Made by a program: the position numbers and the translations under genes. The notes under the pieces are model-generated. The model saw only the letters and a program-made list of their open reading frames with translations. It did no database searches and was not told the DNA's origin. Source: Caryophanales bacterium UBA6448 (lineage in GTDB: Bacteria; Bacillota_I; Bacilli_A; RF39; UBA660). From it: a stretch of 8,372 nucleotides of DNA. Shown piece by piece: positions 1 through 6,065 of this stretch (position 1 is the stretch's first letter; each line of letters opens with the position of its first letter). The stretch spans positions 19,286-27,657 of the forward strand of contig DJOC01000072.1 in the NCBI GenBank assembly GCA_002439555.1, written 5' to 3'.

Positions 1-7
1 CTAAATA

Positions 8-36
8 ATTGTATCACTATTGTTCCGTATACGCAA
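8..36 (-). promoter_or_regulatory. Possible promoter for a gene left of the window
   Basis: On the minus strand TTGCGT (31-36) and TACAAT (8-13) are separated by 17 bp, and the -10 is preceded by TG plus one base (14-16), the extended -10 form. The -35 matches consensus in only three positions. It lies just past the ppdK terminator and points out of the window, so it would drive the next minus-strand gene, which is not visible. AT-rich DNA produces such matches by chance, so this is tentative. Confidence 0.35.
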
Positions 37-50
37 CATTTATAATAATT

Positions 51-80
51 AAAAAAACTTAGACAATTCTATCTAAGTTT
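51..80 (-). terminator. Rho-independent terminator of ppdK
   Basis: Perfect 9-bp inverted repeat AAACTTAGA (55-63) / TCTAAGTTT (72-80) with an 8-nt loop. Read on the minus strand, the stem begins 5 bp after the ppdK stop codon and runs into seven Ts (51-57), three of which pair in the stem. No plus-strand gene needs it, so it most likely ends the ppdK transcript. Confidence 0.85.
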
Positions 81-85
81 ATAAA

Positions 86-2707
86 TTATTTTTCGCTTTT
101 AATTGCAGCTTGTGCAGCAGCAAGTCTAGCAATAGGAACTCTATAAGGTGAACAAGATACATAATCAAGTCCAACATTATGGCAGAATTCAACACTTGAT
201 GGATCTCCACCATGCTCTCCACAGATACCTAAATGGATATTTGGATTAGATTCTCTTCCTGAAATAGCAGCCATCTTAACAAGTTTACCTACACCTTTTT
301 GATCAAGTTTTGCAAACGGATCATTTTCATAGATCTTCTTATCATAGTAAGCTCCTAAGAATTTACCAGCATCATCTCTTGAGAAACCAAATGTCATTTG
401 AGTTAAGTCATTTGTTCCGAATGAGAAGAAATCTGCTTCTTTAGCTATTTCATCTGCAGTAAGTGCTGCTCTTGGAATTTCAATCATTGTTCCAACGTGA
501 TAAGTCATATCAATATTTTCATTTTTAATTATTTCATCAGCTGTTTCACAAACTATATTTTTTACATATTTTAACTCTTTTACTTCACCAACAAGTGGAA
601 TCATAATTTCTGGAGTTATTTTTATATTTAGTTTTCTTGATACAGCAATTGCAGCTTTAATAACTGCTCTTGTTTGCATCTTCGCAATTTCAGGGAATGT
701 AACTGCAAGTCTACAACCTCTGTGGCCCATCATTGGGTTAAATTCATGAAGTGATGCAATTATATTTTTAATTTGTTCAACTGTTTTGCCTTGAGAATCT
801 GCAAGAAGTTTAATATCAGCTTCTTCAGTTGGTACGAATTCATGAAGTGGTGGATCCAAATATCTAATTGTAACACCATAACCTTCCATTGCTTCATATA
901 ATGCTTCAAAGTCTTTTTGTTGCATTGGTTCTAGTTTAGCTAAAGCTTTTTCTCTTTCTTCAACTGTATCAGAACAAATCATTTCTCTAATAGCGGCAAT
1001 TCTATCTTTTTCGAAGAACATATGCTCTGTTCTACAAAGTCCAATACCTTCAGCACCTAATTCTCTTGCTTTTGTAGCATCTTTTGGAGTATCAGCATTT
1101 GTTCTTACTGAAAGTCTTCTATACTTATCAGCCCAAGCCATAATTCTTTCAAATTCACCAGTAATTGCAGCATCAACTTTTGGAATTAATCCTTTATAAA
1201 TTCTACCAGTTGAACCATCTATAGAAATCTCACTTCCTTCAGTAAATGTTTCTCCGCCTAAAGTAAAGCGTTTATTTTCTTCATCCATTACTATTTCTTG
1301 GCAACCAGAAACACAGCAAGTTCCCATACCACGAGCAACAACGGCAGCGTGAGATGTCATTCCGCCACGAACAGTAAGTATACCTTCGCTAGCTTTCATT
1401 CCTTCGATATCCTCTGGTGAAGTTTCAAGTCTAACAAGTACAACTTTTTCACCATTTTCGTGAGCTTTTTTAGCATCTTCAGCAGTAAATACTACTTTAC
1501 CTGCAGCAGCACCTGGAGATGCAGCAAGACCTTTACCAATTTCGTGAGCTTCTTTTAAAGCATTTGCATCAAATGTTGGATGAAGTAGTGTATCAAGATT
1601 TCTTGGATCAATCATAAGCACTGCTTCTTTATCAGTAATTTTACCTTCATCAACTAAATCACAAGCGATTTTTAAGGCTGCTTTTGCAGTTCTTTTACCA
1701 TTTCTTGTCTGAAGCATATAAAGTTTTTCATTTTCAATTGTAAACTCCATATCTTGCATATCGTGATAATGTTCCTCTAAAGTAGCACAAATTTTTACAA
1801 ATTCTTCATAAACATGAGGCATAACTTCTTGTAAATGACTAATAGGTTGTGGAGTTCTAACACCTGCAACTACATCTTCACCTTGAGCATTCATTAAGAA
1901 TTCTCCCATTAAATGTTTTTCTCCAGTAGCGGGATCTCTTGTAAATGCAACACCTGTTCCTGAAGTTTCTCCCATATTACCAAATGCCATCATTTGAACG
2001 TTTACAGCAGTTCCCCAAGAATAAGGAATATCATTATCTCTACGATAAACATTTGCTCTTGGATTATCCCAAGATCTAAATACTGCTTTAATAGCTCCCA
2101 TTAATTGGTCAACAGGACTATCTGGGAAATCTTCACCAACTTTAGATTTATATTCCTCTTTAAACTCTCTAGCAAGCTGTTTTAAATCTTCAGCAGTAAG
2201 TTCAACATCTAAAGTTACGCCTTTTGCTTCTTTCATTTTGTCAATTAAAGTTTCAAAGTATTTTTTGCCAACTTCCATTACTACATCAGAGTACATTTGA
2301 ATAAATCTTCTATAGCAATCCCAAGCCCATCTTGGATTTCCACTTTTTTCTGCTAAAACCTGGACAACTTCTTCATTTAATCCTAAATTTAAAATTGTAT
2401 CCATCATACCTGGCATTGATGCTCTTGCACCACTTCTTACTGAAACTAAAAGTGGATTTTCAGTATCTCCAAACTTTTTACCAGTTATTTCTTCCATTTT
2501 TTTGATATTTTCAAAAATTTCATTTTGAATATCTTCACTTATTTTTTTACCATCTTCATAATATCTTGTACAAGCCTCTGTTGTGATAGTAAATCCTTGA
2601 GGTACAGGTAAACCTAATTTTGTCATTTCTGCAAGATTTGCACCTTTACCACCAAGTAAATTTCTCATATCTTTATTTCCTTCAGAAAATAAATATACAT
2701 ATTTCAT
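86..2707 (-). CDS. ppdK: Pyruvate, phosphate dikinase
   Basis: Cytosolic enzyme that interconverts pyruvate + ATP + Pi with PEP + AMP + PPi; in fermentative bacteria it often serves glycolysis (PPi-linked ATP gain) or PEP supply. The 873 residues are the usual length. The N-terminal nucleotide-binding domain (about 1-345) has GGKGANL (K21), VSVRSGA (R91) and DMEFTIE (E321). The central phosphohistidine domain has GGMTSHAAVVARGMG with catalytic H453 and the regulatory threonine T451, the target of PDRP-type (DUF299) regulators in this family. The C-terminal PEP/pyruvate barrel has LCRTEHMFF (R559), MIEIPRA (E743), GTNDLTQ (N766, D767) and GICGEHGG (C829). All fall at a constant two-residue offset from the Clostridium symbiosum enzyme as I remember it. 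A GTG six codons upstream (2723-2725) is in frame but overlaps the ribosome-binding site, so I start at the ATG giving MKYVYLF. The gene appears monocistronic. Confidence 0.97.
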   Translation of the reverse strand: MKYVYLFSEGNKDMRNLLGGKGANLAEMTKLGLPVPQGFTITTEACTRYYEDGKKISEDIQNEIFENIKKMEEITGKKFGDTENPLLVSVRSGARASMPGMMDTILNLGLNEEVVQVLAEKSGNPRWAWDCYRRFIQMYSDVVMEVGKKYFETLIDKMKEAKGVTLDVELTAEDLKQLAREFKEEYKSKVGEDFPDSPVDQLMGAIKAVFRSWDNPRANVYRRDNDIPYSWGTAVNVQMMAFGNMGETSGTGVAFTRDPATGEKHLMGEFLMNAQGEDVVAGVRTPQPISHLQEVMPHVYEEFVKICATLEEHYHDMQDMEFTIENEKLYMLQTRNGKRTAKAALKIACDLVDEGKITDKEAVLMIDPRNLDTLLHPTFDANALKEAHEIGKGLAASPGAAAGKVVFTAEDAKKAHENGEKVVLVRLETSPEDIEGMKASEGILTVRGGMTSHAAVVARGMGTCCVSGCQEIVMDEENKRFTLGGETFTEGSEISIDGSTGRIYKGLIPKVDAAITGEFERIMAWADKYRRLSVRTNADTPKDATKARELGAEGIGLCRTEHMFFEKDRIAAIREMICSDTVEEREKALAKLEPMQQKDFEALYEAMEGYGVTIRYLDPPLHEFVPTEEADIKLLADSQGKTVEQIKNIIASLHEFNPMMGHRGCRLAVTFPEIAKMQTRAVIKAAIAVSRKLNIKITPEIMIPLVGEVKELKYVKNIVCETADEIIKNENIDMTYHVGTMIEIPRAALTADEIAKEADFFSFGTNDLTQMTFGFSRDDAGKFLGAYYDKKIYENDPFAKLDQKGVGKLVKMAAISGRESNPNIHLGICGEHGGDPSSVEFCHNVGLDYVSCSPYRVPIARLAAAQAAIKSEK

Positions 2708-2713
2708 TTTATT

Positions 2714-2722
2714 CCCACCTTT
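2714..2722 (-). promoter_or_regulatory. ppdK ribosome-binding site (decides the start)
   Basis: AAAGGTGGG on the minus strand lies 6 nt before the ATG at 2705-2707. The alternative in-frame GTG start at 2723-2725 sits directly upstream of and abutting this site and has no comparable site of its own, so the shorter 873-residue protein is preferred. Confidence 0.8.
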
Positions 2723-2732
2723 CACAAACCTT

Positions 2733-2741
2733 ATTATATCA
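2733..2741 (-). promoter_or_regulatory. ppdK promoter, extended -10
   Basis: TGATATAAT on the minus strand is a perfect TATAAT (2733-2738) with an extended -10 TG. No good -35 is present: the hexamer 17 bp upstream (2756-2761) is TATATA. It lies between the bidirectional terminator at 2771-2802 and the gene, so ppdK needs a promoter here. The predicted leader is about 20 nt. Confidence 0.6.
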
Positions 2742-2770
2742 ATTTTTTTATTAAATATATATAAATAATA

Positions 2771-2802
2771 AAAAAAATGTAAAGTAACTTTACACTTTTT
2801 TT
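2771..2802. terminator. Bidirectional terminator between the Rel-like gene and ppdK
   Basis: Inverted repeat TGTAAAG (2778-2784) / CTTTACA (2788-2794) with a 3-nt loop, flanked by seven As (2771-2777) and, after one C, seven Ts (2796-2802). A T-run follows the hairpin on both strands. On the minus strand it would end the Rel-like transcript about 190 nt past the stop codon. On the plus strand it would block antisense read-through out of ppdK toward the small RNA promoter. Confidence 0.75.
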
Positions 2803-2834
2803 AACTTTTTTAGTTCTAATTTTGTCTTGTTTTG

Positions 2835-2849
2835 TCGAATCGCTTGCAA
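2835..2849. promoter_or_regulatory. Possible CcpA cre-like site
   Basis: On the minus strand TTGCAAGCGATTCGA fits the degenerate Gram-positive cre pattern WTGNAANCGNWNNCW at all but one fixed position (G in place of C near the 3' end). It overlaps the -35 hexamer of the candidate small RNA and lies about 130 bp upstream of ppdK, on the far side of a terminator. The pattern is loose and no ccpA gene is visible, so this is only a candidate. Confidence 0.25.
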
Positions 2850-2872
2850 TTAAATAAAAAATAATATTTAAT
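2844..2872 (+). promoter_or_regulatory. Promoter of the candidate small RNA
   Basis: TTGCAA (2844-2849, 4/6 to TTGACA), a 17-bp spacer, then TTTAAT (2867-2872, 5/6 to TATAAT). Transcription would begin around 2879-2881, exactly where the 10-bp closing stem of the RNA starts. That coincidence makes the promoter more convincing than the hexamers alone. Confidence 0.55.
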
Positions 2873-2880
2873 AACTTATC

Positions 2881-2972
2881 GAGGCGAAAGATTATTATTT
2901 ATAAATAACATACTCCTTACACATGTTAATTGAAAACCTAATCCTTTCTTAATACTTTCGCCTCATTTTTTT
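2881..2972 (+). ncRNA. Candidate small regulatory RNA, about 90 nt, antisense to the 3' end of the Rel-like gene
   Basis: The 5' arm GAGGCGAAAG (2881-2890) is perfectly complementary to CTTTCGCCTC (2955-2964). Four more pairs (2891-2894 with 2950-2953) form if A2954 bulges. The 3' arm is followed by A and seven Ts (2966-2972), so the closing stem can double as an intrinsic terminator, on the plus strand only. Inside, TAACAT (2906-2911) pairs with ATGTTA (2923-2928), leaving an 11-nt loop containing CTCCTT, an anti-Shine-Dalgarno sequence. A second pyrimidine-rich stretch, CCTAATCCTTTC (2937-2948), is probably single-stranded. The longest ATG-initiated frame has nine codons and no ribosome-binding site. 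It overlaps the last 10 bp of the Rel-like gene and is antisense to that mRNA's 3' UTR. I see no 6S, SRP, tmRNA or RNase P motifs. Promoter, structure and terminator agree, but expression is inference. Confidence 0.55.
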
Positions 2973-4342
2973 AATGATAAACTCTTATTTTTATTATATA
3001 AAAGTGATACCCTATCATTATTTGTAAGAATATGATTTGGTCCCACTAAATTATTATTTACATAAGCTCCAAAAACAACATTAACAAAATCTCTTTTAGT
3101 TTTATAAGCAAAATCAATTATTGTTGAACCTTTAGCAAGCTCTATAGCATTACCATTTTCATCAAAAACATAAATAATATTACTAAATAATTCCTTTTGA
3201 ATATGTTCAATAAAATCTTTATTATCTGGGTATTCATCATTTAAATCACAAATCGTATTAAAAAATTGATAATGAGTTTTTAAATCGGTAAGCATATTAT
3301 CTTTTACGTTTCTATTATCTTTATCCCAATAACCAGTAAGTCCAAATGAATTTGCTTTGTCCATTTCACTTGTTCTTATTTGACATTGAATTAATCTATT
3401 AAATGGTCCAAATATACTTGTATGAAGGCTTTGATACATATTAGTTTTAGGACTTGAAATATAATCTTTAAATTTATAATTAAGTGGATGATATTTACTA
3501 TGAATTAAACCTAAAGATTTATAGCAATCCATAACCTGCCTTACAACTACTTTAAGGGCCACTAAATCGTGCATTTCATCAAGAGTAAAACCTTTTTTCA
3601 TTTTTCGGTAAATACCATATATATTTTTAGTTCTAACTTTCATATCATTAGGAATATTATTATCTAAAAGAAAATTATGAATTACTTTTTCAAGTTCAAA
3701 TATATTATCTGATTCATATTTTTCAAAATTATATTTTTGCTCTAATATATTATGATATTTTTCAGGTTCTAAATATTTAAATGATAAATCCTCGAGTTCA
3801 GTTTTTATATGATATGCCCCAATATAGCTTGCAAGGGGAACATATATATTCATTGTTTCTTTGGCTTTTTCTATTTGTTTTTCTGGTGTTTTAAAATCTA
3901 GTGTACGCATATTATGAAGACGATCAGCAAGTTTAATAATTAATATTCTTGGGTCTTCAATTATACTAGTAATAATTTTACGCATATTTGCAAGATTTTC
4001 TTCCTCTTTTGTTTGAAAATTTATTTTAGTAAACTTAGTTACTCCTTCGACTAGAGTACAAACATTTTCACCAAATAAAGATATTATTTCCTCTTTTGAG
4101 GTATTTGTGTCCTCTAAAGTGTCGTGCAAAAGTCCTGCACAAACAGTATCACTATCTGCGTGCATCTCTGCTAAAATATAAGCAACTATTAAAGGGTGAA
4201 TTATATAGTCTTCACCACTTTGCCTTTTTTGACCTTTATGCTTATCACTTGCAAAATTATAAGCCATCTTAACCCTACCTACTTCATTTAAGTTATAACT
4301 ACCAAATAGTTTAATAAGCAAATCCAAATTAACTCTATTCAT
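2963..4342 (-). CDS. Truncated Rel/SpoT-family protein: (p)ppGpp hydrolase with degenerate synthetase and TGS domains
   Basis: 459 residues, against roughly 730 for long Rel proteins. The HD hydrolase domain (about 20-170) looks intact: RQSGEDYIIHP with H49, LLHDTLED with H73/D74 and E77/D78, and KLADRLHNMRTL with D140 and N144. The synthetase domain (about 225-345) is recognisable, with R237/K239, D259 and PKTNMYQSLHT with Y303. However, the usual E-x-QIRT reads QCQIRT, putting Q319 where the catalytic magnesium-binding Glu belongs. The usual PGRFKDYI is NYKFKDYI, and the E-x-G-x-AAHW segment is FGLTGYW. A TGS domain (about 386-450) ends the protein; the helical, zinc-finger/RIS and ACT regions are absent. 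It probably degrades (p)ppGpp and cannot make it. The start is ATG at 4340-4342 with GGGG upstream; the stop is TGA. It lies 67 bp downstream of recA with its own promoter. Confidence 0.88.
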   Translation of the reverse strand: MNRVNLDLLIKLFGSYNLNEVGRVKMAYNFASDKHKGQKRQSGEDYIIHPLIVAYILAEMHADSDTVCAGLLHDTLEDTNTSKEEIISLFGENVCTLVEGVTKFTKINFQTKEEENLANMRKIITSIIEDPRILIIKLADRLHNMRTLDFKTPEKQIEKAKETMNIYVPLASYIGAYHIKTELEDLSFKYLEPEKYHNILEQKYNFEKYESDNIFELEKVIHNFLLDNNIPNDMKVRTKNIYGIYRKMKKGFTLDEMHDLVALKVVVRQVMDCYKSLGLIHSKYHPLNYKFKDYISSPKTNMYQSLHTSIFGPFNRLIQCQIRTSEMDKANSFGLTGYWDKDNRNVKDNMLTDLKTHYQFFNTICDLNDEYPDNKDFIEHIQKELFSNIIYVFDENGNAIELAKGSTIIDFAYKTKRDFVNVVFGAYVNNNLVGPNHILTNNDRVSLLYNKNKSLSLKK

Positions 4343-4368
4343 ACATACCCCACAAAAAACTTAAGACT

Positions 4369-4398
4369 ATCATAACAAAAAATATGGTATTTTGTAAA
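4369..4398 (-). promoter_or_regulatory. Promoter of the Rel-like gene
   Basis: On the minus strand TTTACA (4393-4398, 5/6) and TATGAT (4369-4374, 5/6) are 18 bp apart, and the -10 carries an extended TG at 4376-4377. It lies within the 67-bp gap after recA, directly behind the recA terminator hairpin, and gives a leader of about 20 nt. The gene therefore need not depend on SOS-controlled recA transcription. Confidence 0.6.
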
Positions 4399-4399
4399 G

Positions 4400-4436
4400 A
4401 AAAAAGAAGTTATTTTTCTTTTTTAACTTCTTCTTT
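4400..4436 (-). terminator. recA terminator overlapping the end of the coding sequence
   Basis: On the minus strand the codons for the Lys/Glu-rich RecA tail (4424-4436) can pair with the stop codon and the following bases (4400-4412): 13 pairs including one G-U, with an 11-nt A-rich loop. The 3' arm ends in TTCTTTTTT, supplying the T-tract. The stem is A-U rich, so termination may be partial, and the pairing could partly be a by-product of Lys/Glu codons. Confidence 0.5.
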
Positions 4437-5453
4437 TTTAGGTTCATCAATTTTGAAACCATAATGTTTTCTAACTTTATTTTCTATTTCAGTTTTAAGT
4501 TCAACATTATTTCTTAAAAATGCTTTAACATTTTCTTTACCTTGACCAATCTTTTCACCATTATATGAATACCAAGCTCCACTTTTATCAATGATATCAA
4601 TATCACTTGCAAGGTCAACTATTTCGCCCTCTCTTGAGATTCCTTCACCATACATTATGTCAACACTTGCAGTTCTAAATGGTGGAGATACTTTATTTTT
4701 AACTACCTTAATGTTTACTTTATTTCCGACAACTGTATCACCAGATTTAATTTGTTCACCTTTTCTTATATCAAGTCTTACACTTGAATAAAATTTAAGT
4801 GCTCTTCCACCTGGTGTAGTTTCTGGATTACCAAACATTATACCAACTTTTTCTCTTAATTGATTGATAAAGATACATGTAGTCTTACTCTTATTCATAT
4901 TTCCCGATAATTTTCTAAGAGCTTGACTCATAAGTCTTGCCTGAAGGCCAACATGTGAATCTCCCATTTCTCCATCAATTTCAGCTTGAGGTACCAAAGC
5001 CGCAACAGAGTCAATTACAATTAAATCAACAGCTTCACTTTTAACTAATGCATCGCATATTTCAAGTGCTTGCTCGCCAGTATCTGGTTGACTTAATAAT
5101 AAATCATTAATATTTACACCTAAATTTCTGGCATACACAGGATCAAGAGCGTGTTCAGCATCGATAAACGCTGCTCTTCCACCTTTCTTTTGTACTTCAG
5201 CAATCGCCTGAAGTGCAATAGTAGTTTTACCACTACTTTCAGGTCCAAATATTTCAATGATTCTTCCAACTGGAAAACCGCCAACTCCTAAAGCAATATC
5301 AAGAGCAAGTGAGCCAGATGAAGTAGTATCAATTTCGATATGTTCTTCATTACCAAGTCTCATTATGGCACCTTTTCCAAATTGTTTTTCAATATCAGCT
5401 AAAACCCCTTCTAAGATTTTATCCTTGTCTTTTTCATCTTTTGTTATTTTCAT
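4410..5453 (-). CDS. recA: Recombinase RecA
   Basis: DNA-dependent ATPase that forms filaments on single-stranded DNA, carries out homologous strand exchange and stimulates LexA self-cleavage in the SOS response. The 347 residues are normal for the family. Visible landmarks are Walker A GPESSGKT (70-77), the catalytic glutamate in FIDAEHALD (E100), Walker B LIVIDSV (D148), loop L1 around EIDGEMGDSHVG (158-169), the NQLREKVG segment (197-204), loop L2 NPETTPGG (209-216) and the signature ALKFYSSVR (218-226). The C-terminal domain ends in a charged Lys/Glu tail rather than the acidic tail of E. coli RecA. The ATG at 5451-5453 has AAAGG 6 nt upstream. Two promoters precede it, one next to a LexA-type box, and a terminator hairpin overlaps the stop codon. 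Confidence 0.98.
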   Translation of the reverse strand: MKITKDEKDKDKILEGVLADIEKQFGKGAIMRLGNEEHIEIDTTSSGSLALDIALGVGGFPVGRIIEIFGPESSGKTTIALQAIAEVQKKGGRAAFIDAEHALDPVYARNLGVNINDLLLSQPDTGEQALEICDALVKSEAVDLIVIDSVAALVPQAEIDGEMGDSHVGLQARLMSQALRKLSGNMNKSKTTCIFINQLREKVGIMFGNPETTPGGRALKFYSSVRLDIRKGEQIKSGDTVVGNKVNIKVVKNKVSPPFRTASVDIMYGEGISREGEIVDLASDIDIIDKSGAWYSYNGEKIGQGKENVKAFLRNNVELKTEIENKVRKHYGFKIDEPKKEEVKKEK

Positions 5454-5483
5454 TTTTTACCTTTCTAAAACTCTGACATTTTC

Positions 5484-5512
5484 ATTGTAACTTAATATTT
5501 AAAATATATCAA
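5484..5512 (-). promoter_or_regulatory. recA proximal promoter P2
   Basis: TTGATA (5507-5512, 5/6) and TACAAT (5484-5489, 5/6) on the minus strand are 17 bp apart and would give a leader of about 24 nt. No LexA-type box overlaps it, so it could supply basal SOS-independent recA transcription. An imperfect hairpin (5489-5515) covers the same bases in transcripts from the distal promoter. Confidence 0.5.
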
Positions 5513-5534
5513 GTTATTTTGTCATTACAAATTA

Positions 5535-5563
5535 ATTATATTATACCGATTTTTATTTGTCAA
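5535..5563 (-). promoter_or_regulatory. recA distal promoter P1 (perfect consensus)
   Basis: TTGACA (5558-5563) and TATAAT (5535-5540) on the minus strand are exactly 17 bp apart, a perfect vegetative promoter. A second overlapping TATAAT lies at 5540-5545 but is only 12 bp from the -35. The -35 touches the SOS box at 5563-5576, so LexA binding should block RNA polymerase. The leader to recA would be about 75 nt. Confidence 0.85.
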
Positions 5564-5576
5564 GTACATTTGTTCG
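5563..5576 (-). promoter_or_regulatory. LexA/DinR SOS box of recA
   Basis: CGAACAAATGTACT on the minus strand matches the Gram-positive LexA (DinR) consensus CGAACRNRYGTTYG at all but two positions: the left half-site is perfect, the right half-site degenerate. It abuts the -35 of the distal recA promoter, the expected place for an SOS operator. lexA itself is not in the window. Confidence 0.75.
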
Positions 5577-5584
5577 TTATAATG

Positions 5585-5616
5585 AAAAAACAAAAAATAG
5601 TAAATTAATACTATTT
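5585..5616 (-). terminator. Terminator of the 139-residue protein gene
   Basis: Inverted repeat AAATAGTA (5595-5602) / TACTATTT (5609-5616) with a 6-nt loop. On the minus strand it includes the TAG stop codon (5611-5613) and continues into TTT, G and six Ts (down to 5585). It insulates recA from read-through of the upstream gene. Confidence 0.75.
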
Positions 5617-6030
5617 ATTTTGAAGCATATTTAATAAATCGATTTTAAACATTTCTTTTGAGGCATTTTGTTTAGAAATCATAATACCTTTATAAGTTGT
5701 AAGTTCACTTCTGTGACCTTCTAAAAGTATATCTTCTGGTGTTAAAGTTTCAAGCATTACAATACCTTCTTTTTTATGAACAGTATATAAAAGTTTAACT
5801 TCACCGTGAATTTGAGTAAATATTTTATCACTAGGAAGCTTTAATTCATAACTTTCAGTACCATTTTTCTTATTTTCAGATATCTTCTCACCTACTAAAT
5901 TACCATTTCTTAAAGATGGATAATATTCAAAAGTAAGTTTTTTAAAAGCTATCATATTATATTTCTTTAAAGCTCTTTCTAGTTTTCTAAACTCATTTTC
6001 ATTAATATAATCTAAAACATATCCTTTCAT
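5611..6030 (-). CDS. Conserved-looking protein of unknown function, 139 residues
   Basis: I do not recognise this protein. It has 139 residues, is lysine-rich and probably basic, has no cysteine, and shows no signal peptide, membrane segment or familiar nucleotide-binding or metal-binding motif. Its character is that of a small soluble alpha/beta protein: a charged N-terminal helix (about 11-25), alternating hydrophobic stretches in the middle (IHGEVKLLYTV, 74-84; GIVMLETL, 89-96), and an amphipathic C-terminal segment (126-137). The start is the ATG at 6028-6030 with AAGGGGG 9 nt upstream; an ATG 7 nt earlier is out of frame. It is a single-gene transcription unit between dnaI and recA, with two perfect-consensus promoters and its own terminator. 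Base composition resembles its neighbours, so it does not look recently acquired. The reading frame is secure; the function is open. Confidence 0.85.
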   Translation of the reverse strand: MKGYVLDYINENEFRKLERALKKYNMIAFKKLTFEYYPSLRNGNLVGEKISENKKNGTESYELKLPSDKIFTQIHGEVKLLYTVHKKEGIVMLETLTPEDILLEGHRSELTTYKGIMISKQNASKEMFKIDLLNMLQNK

Positions 6031-6051
6031 TTTCCATTTCCCCCTTATTAC

Positions 6052-6065
6052 GCTATAATTATAGC
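6052..6065. repeat. 14-bp perfect palindrome over the -10 of promoter P2
   Basis: GCTATAATTATAGC is a perfect inverted repeat that includes the TATAAT of the proximal promoter and creates a TATAAT on the opposite strand too. It could be an operator for a dimeric repressor, or simply a -10 with symmetrical flanks. The plus-strand -10 has no matching -35 (TTTCCA at 6031-6036). Confidence 0.5.

Noticed and set aside
2723..2725. GTG start for ppdK, adding six residues
   Set aside because: The extension MKGGNK is encoded by the ribosome-binding site itself (AAAGGTGGG), and the family's conserved N-terminus begins at the ATG at 2705-2707.
2881..2964. The 84-nt inverted-repeat element as a minus-strand riboswitch, or as 6S or SRP RNA
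   Set aside because: On the minus strand no T-run follows the stem and no gene start is nearby to control. The conserved SRP GGAAG/GCAGC motif is missing, and 6S RNA is about twice as long.
2893..2965. Extension of the Rel-like protein by reading its TGA stop as tryptophan (29 more codons)
   Set aside because: Tryptophans checked in the window use TGG, and the protein already ends at the natural edge of the TGS domain; the extension has no recognisable domain.
4591..4791. Plus-strand 66-codon open frame inside recA
   Set aside because: It lies wholly inside recA on the opposite strand, its translation matches no protein pattern, and I see no ribosome-binding site or promoter for it.
5257..5490. 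Plus-strand 77-codon open frame over the start of recA
   Set aside because: It is antisense to the conserved RecA N-terminus and covers the recA leader and proximal promoter; its hydrophobic, serine-rich translation is typical of an antisense shadow.
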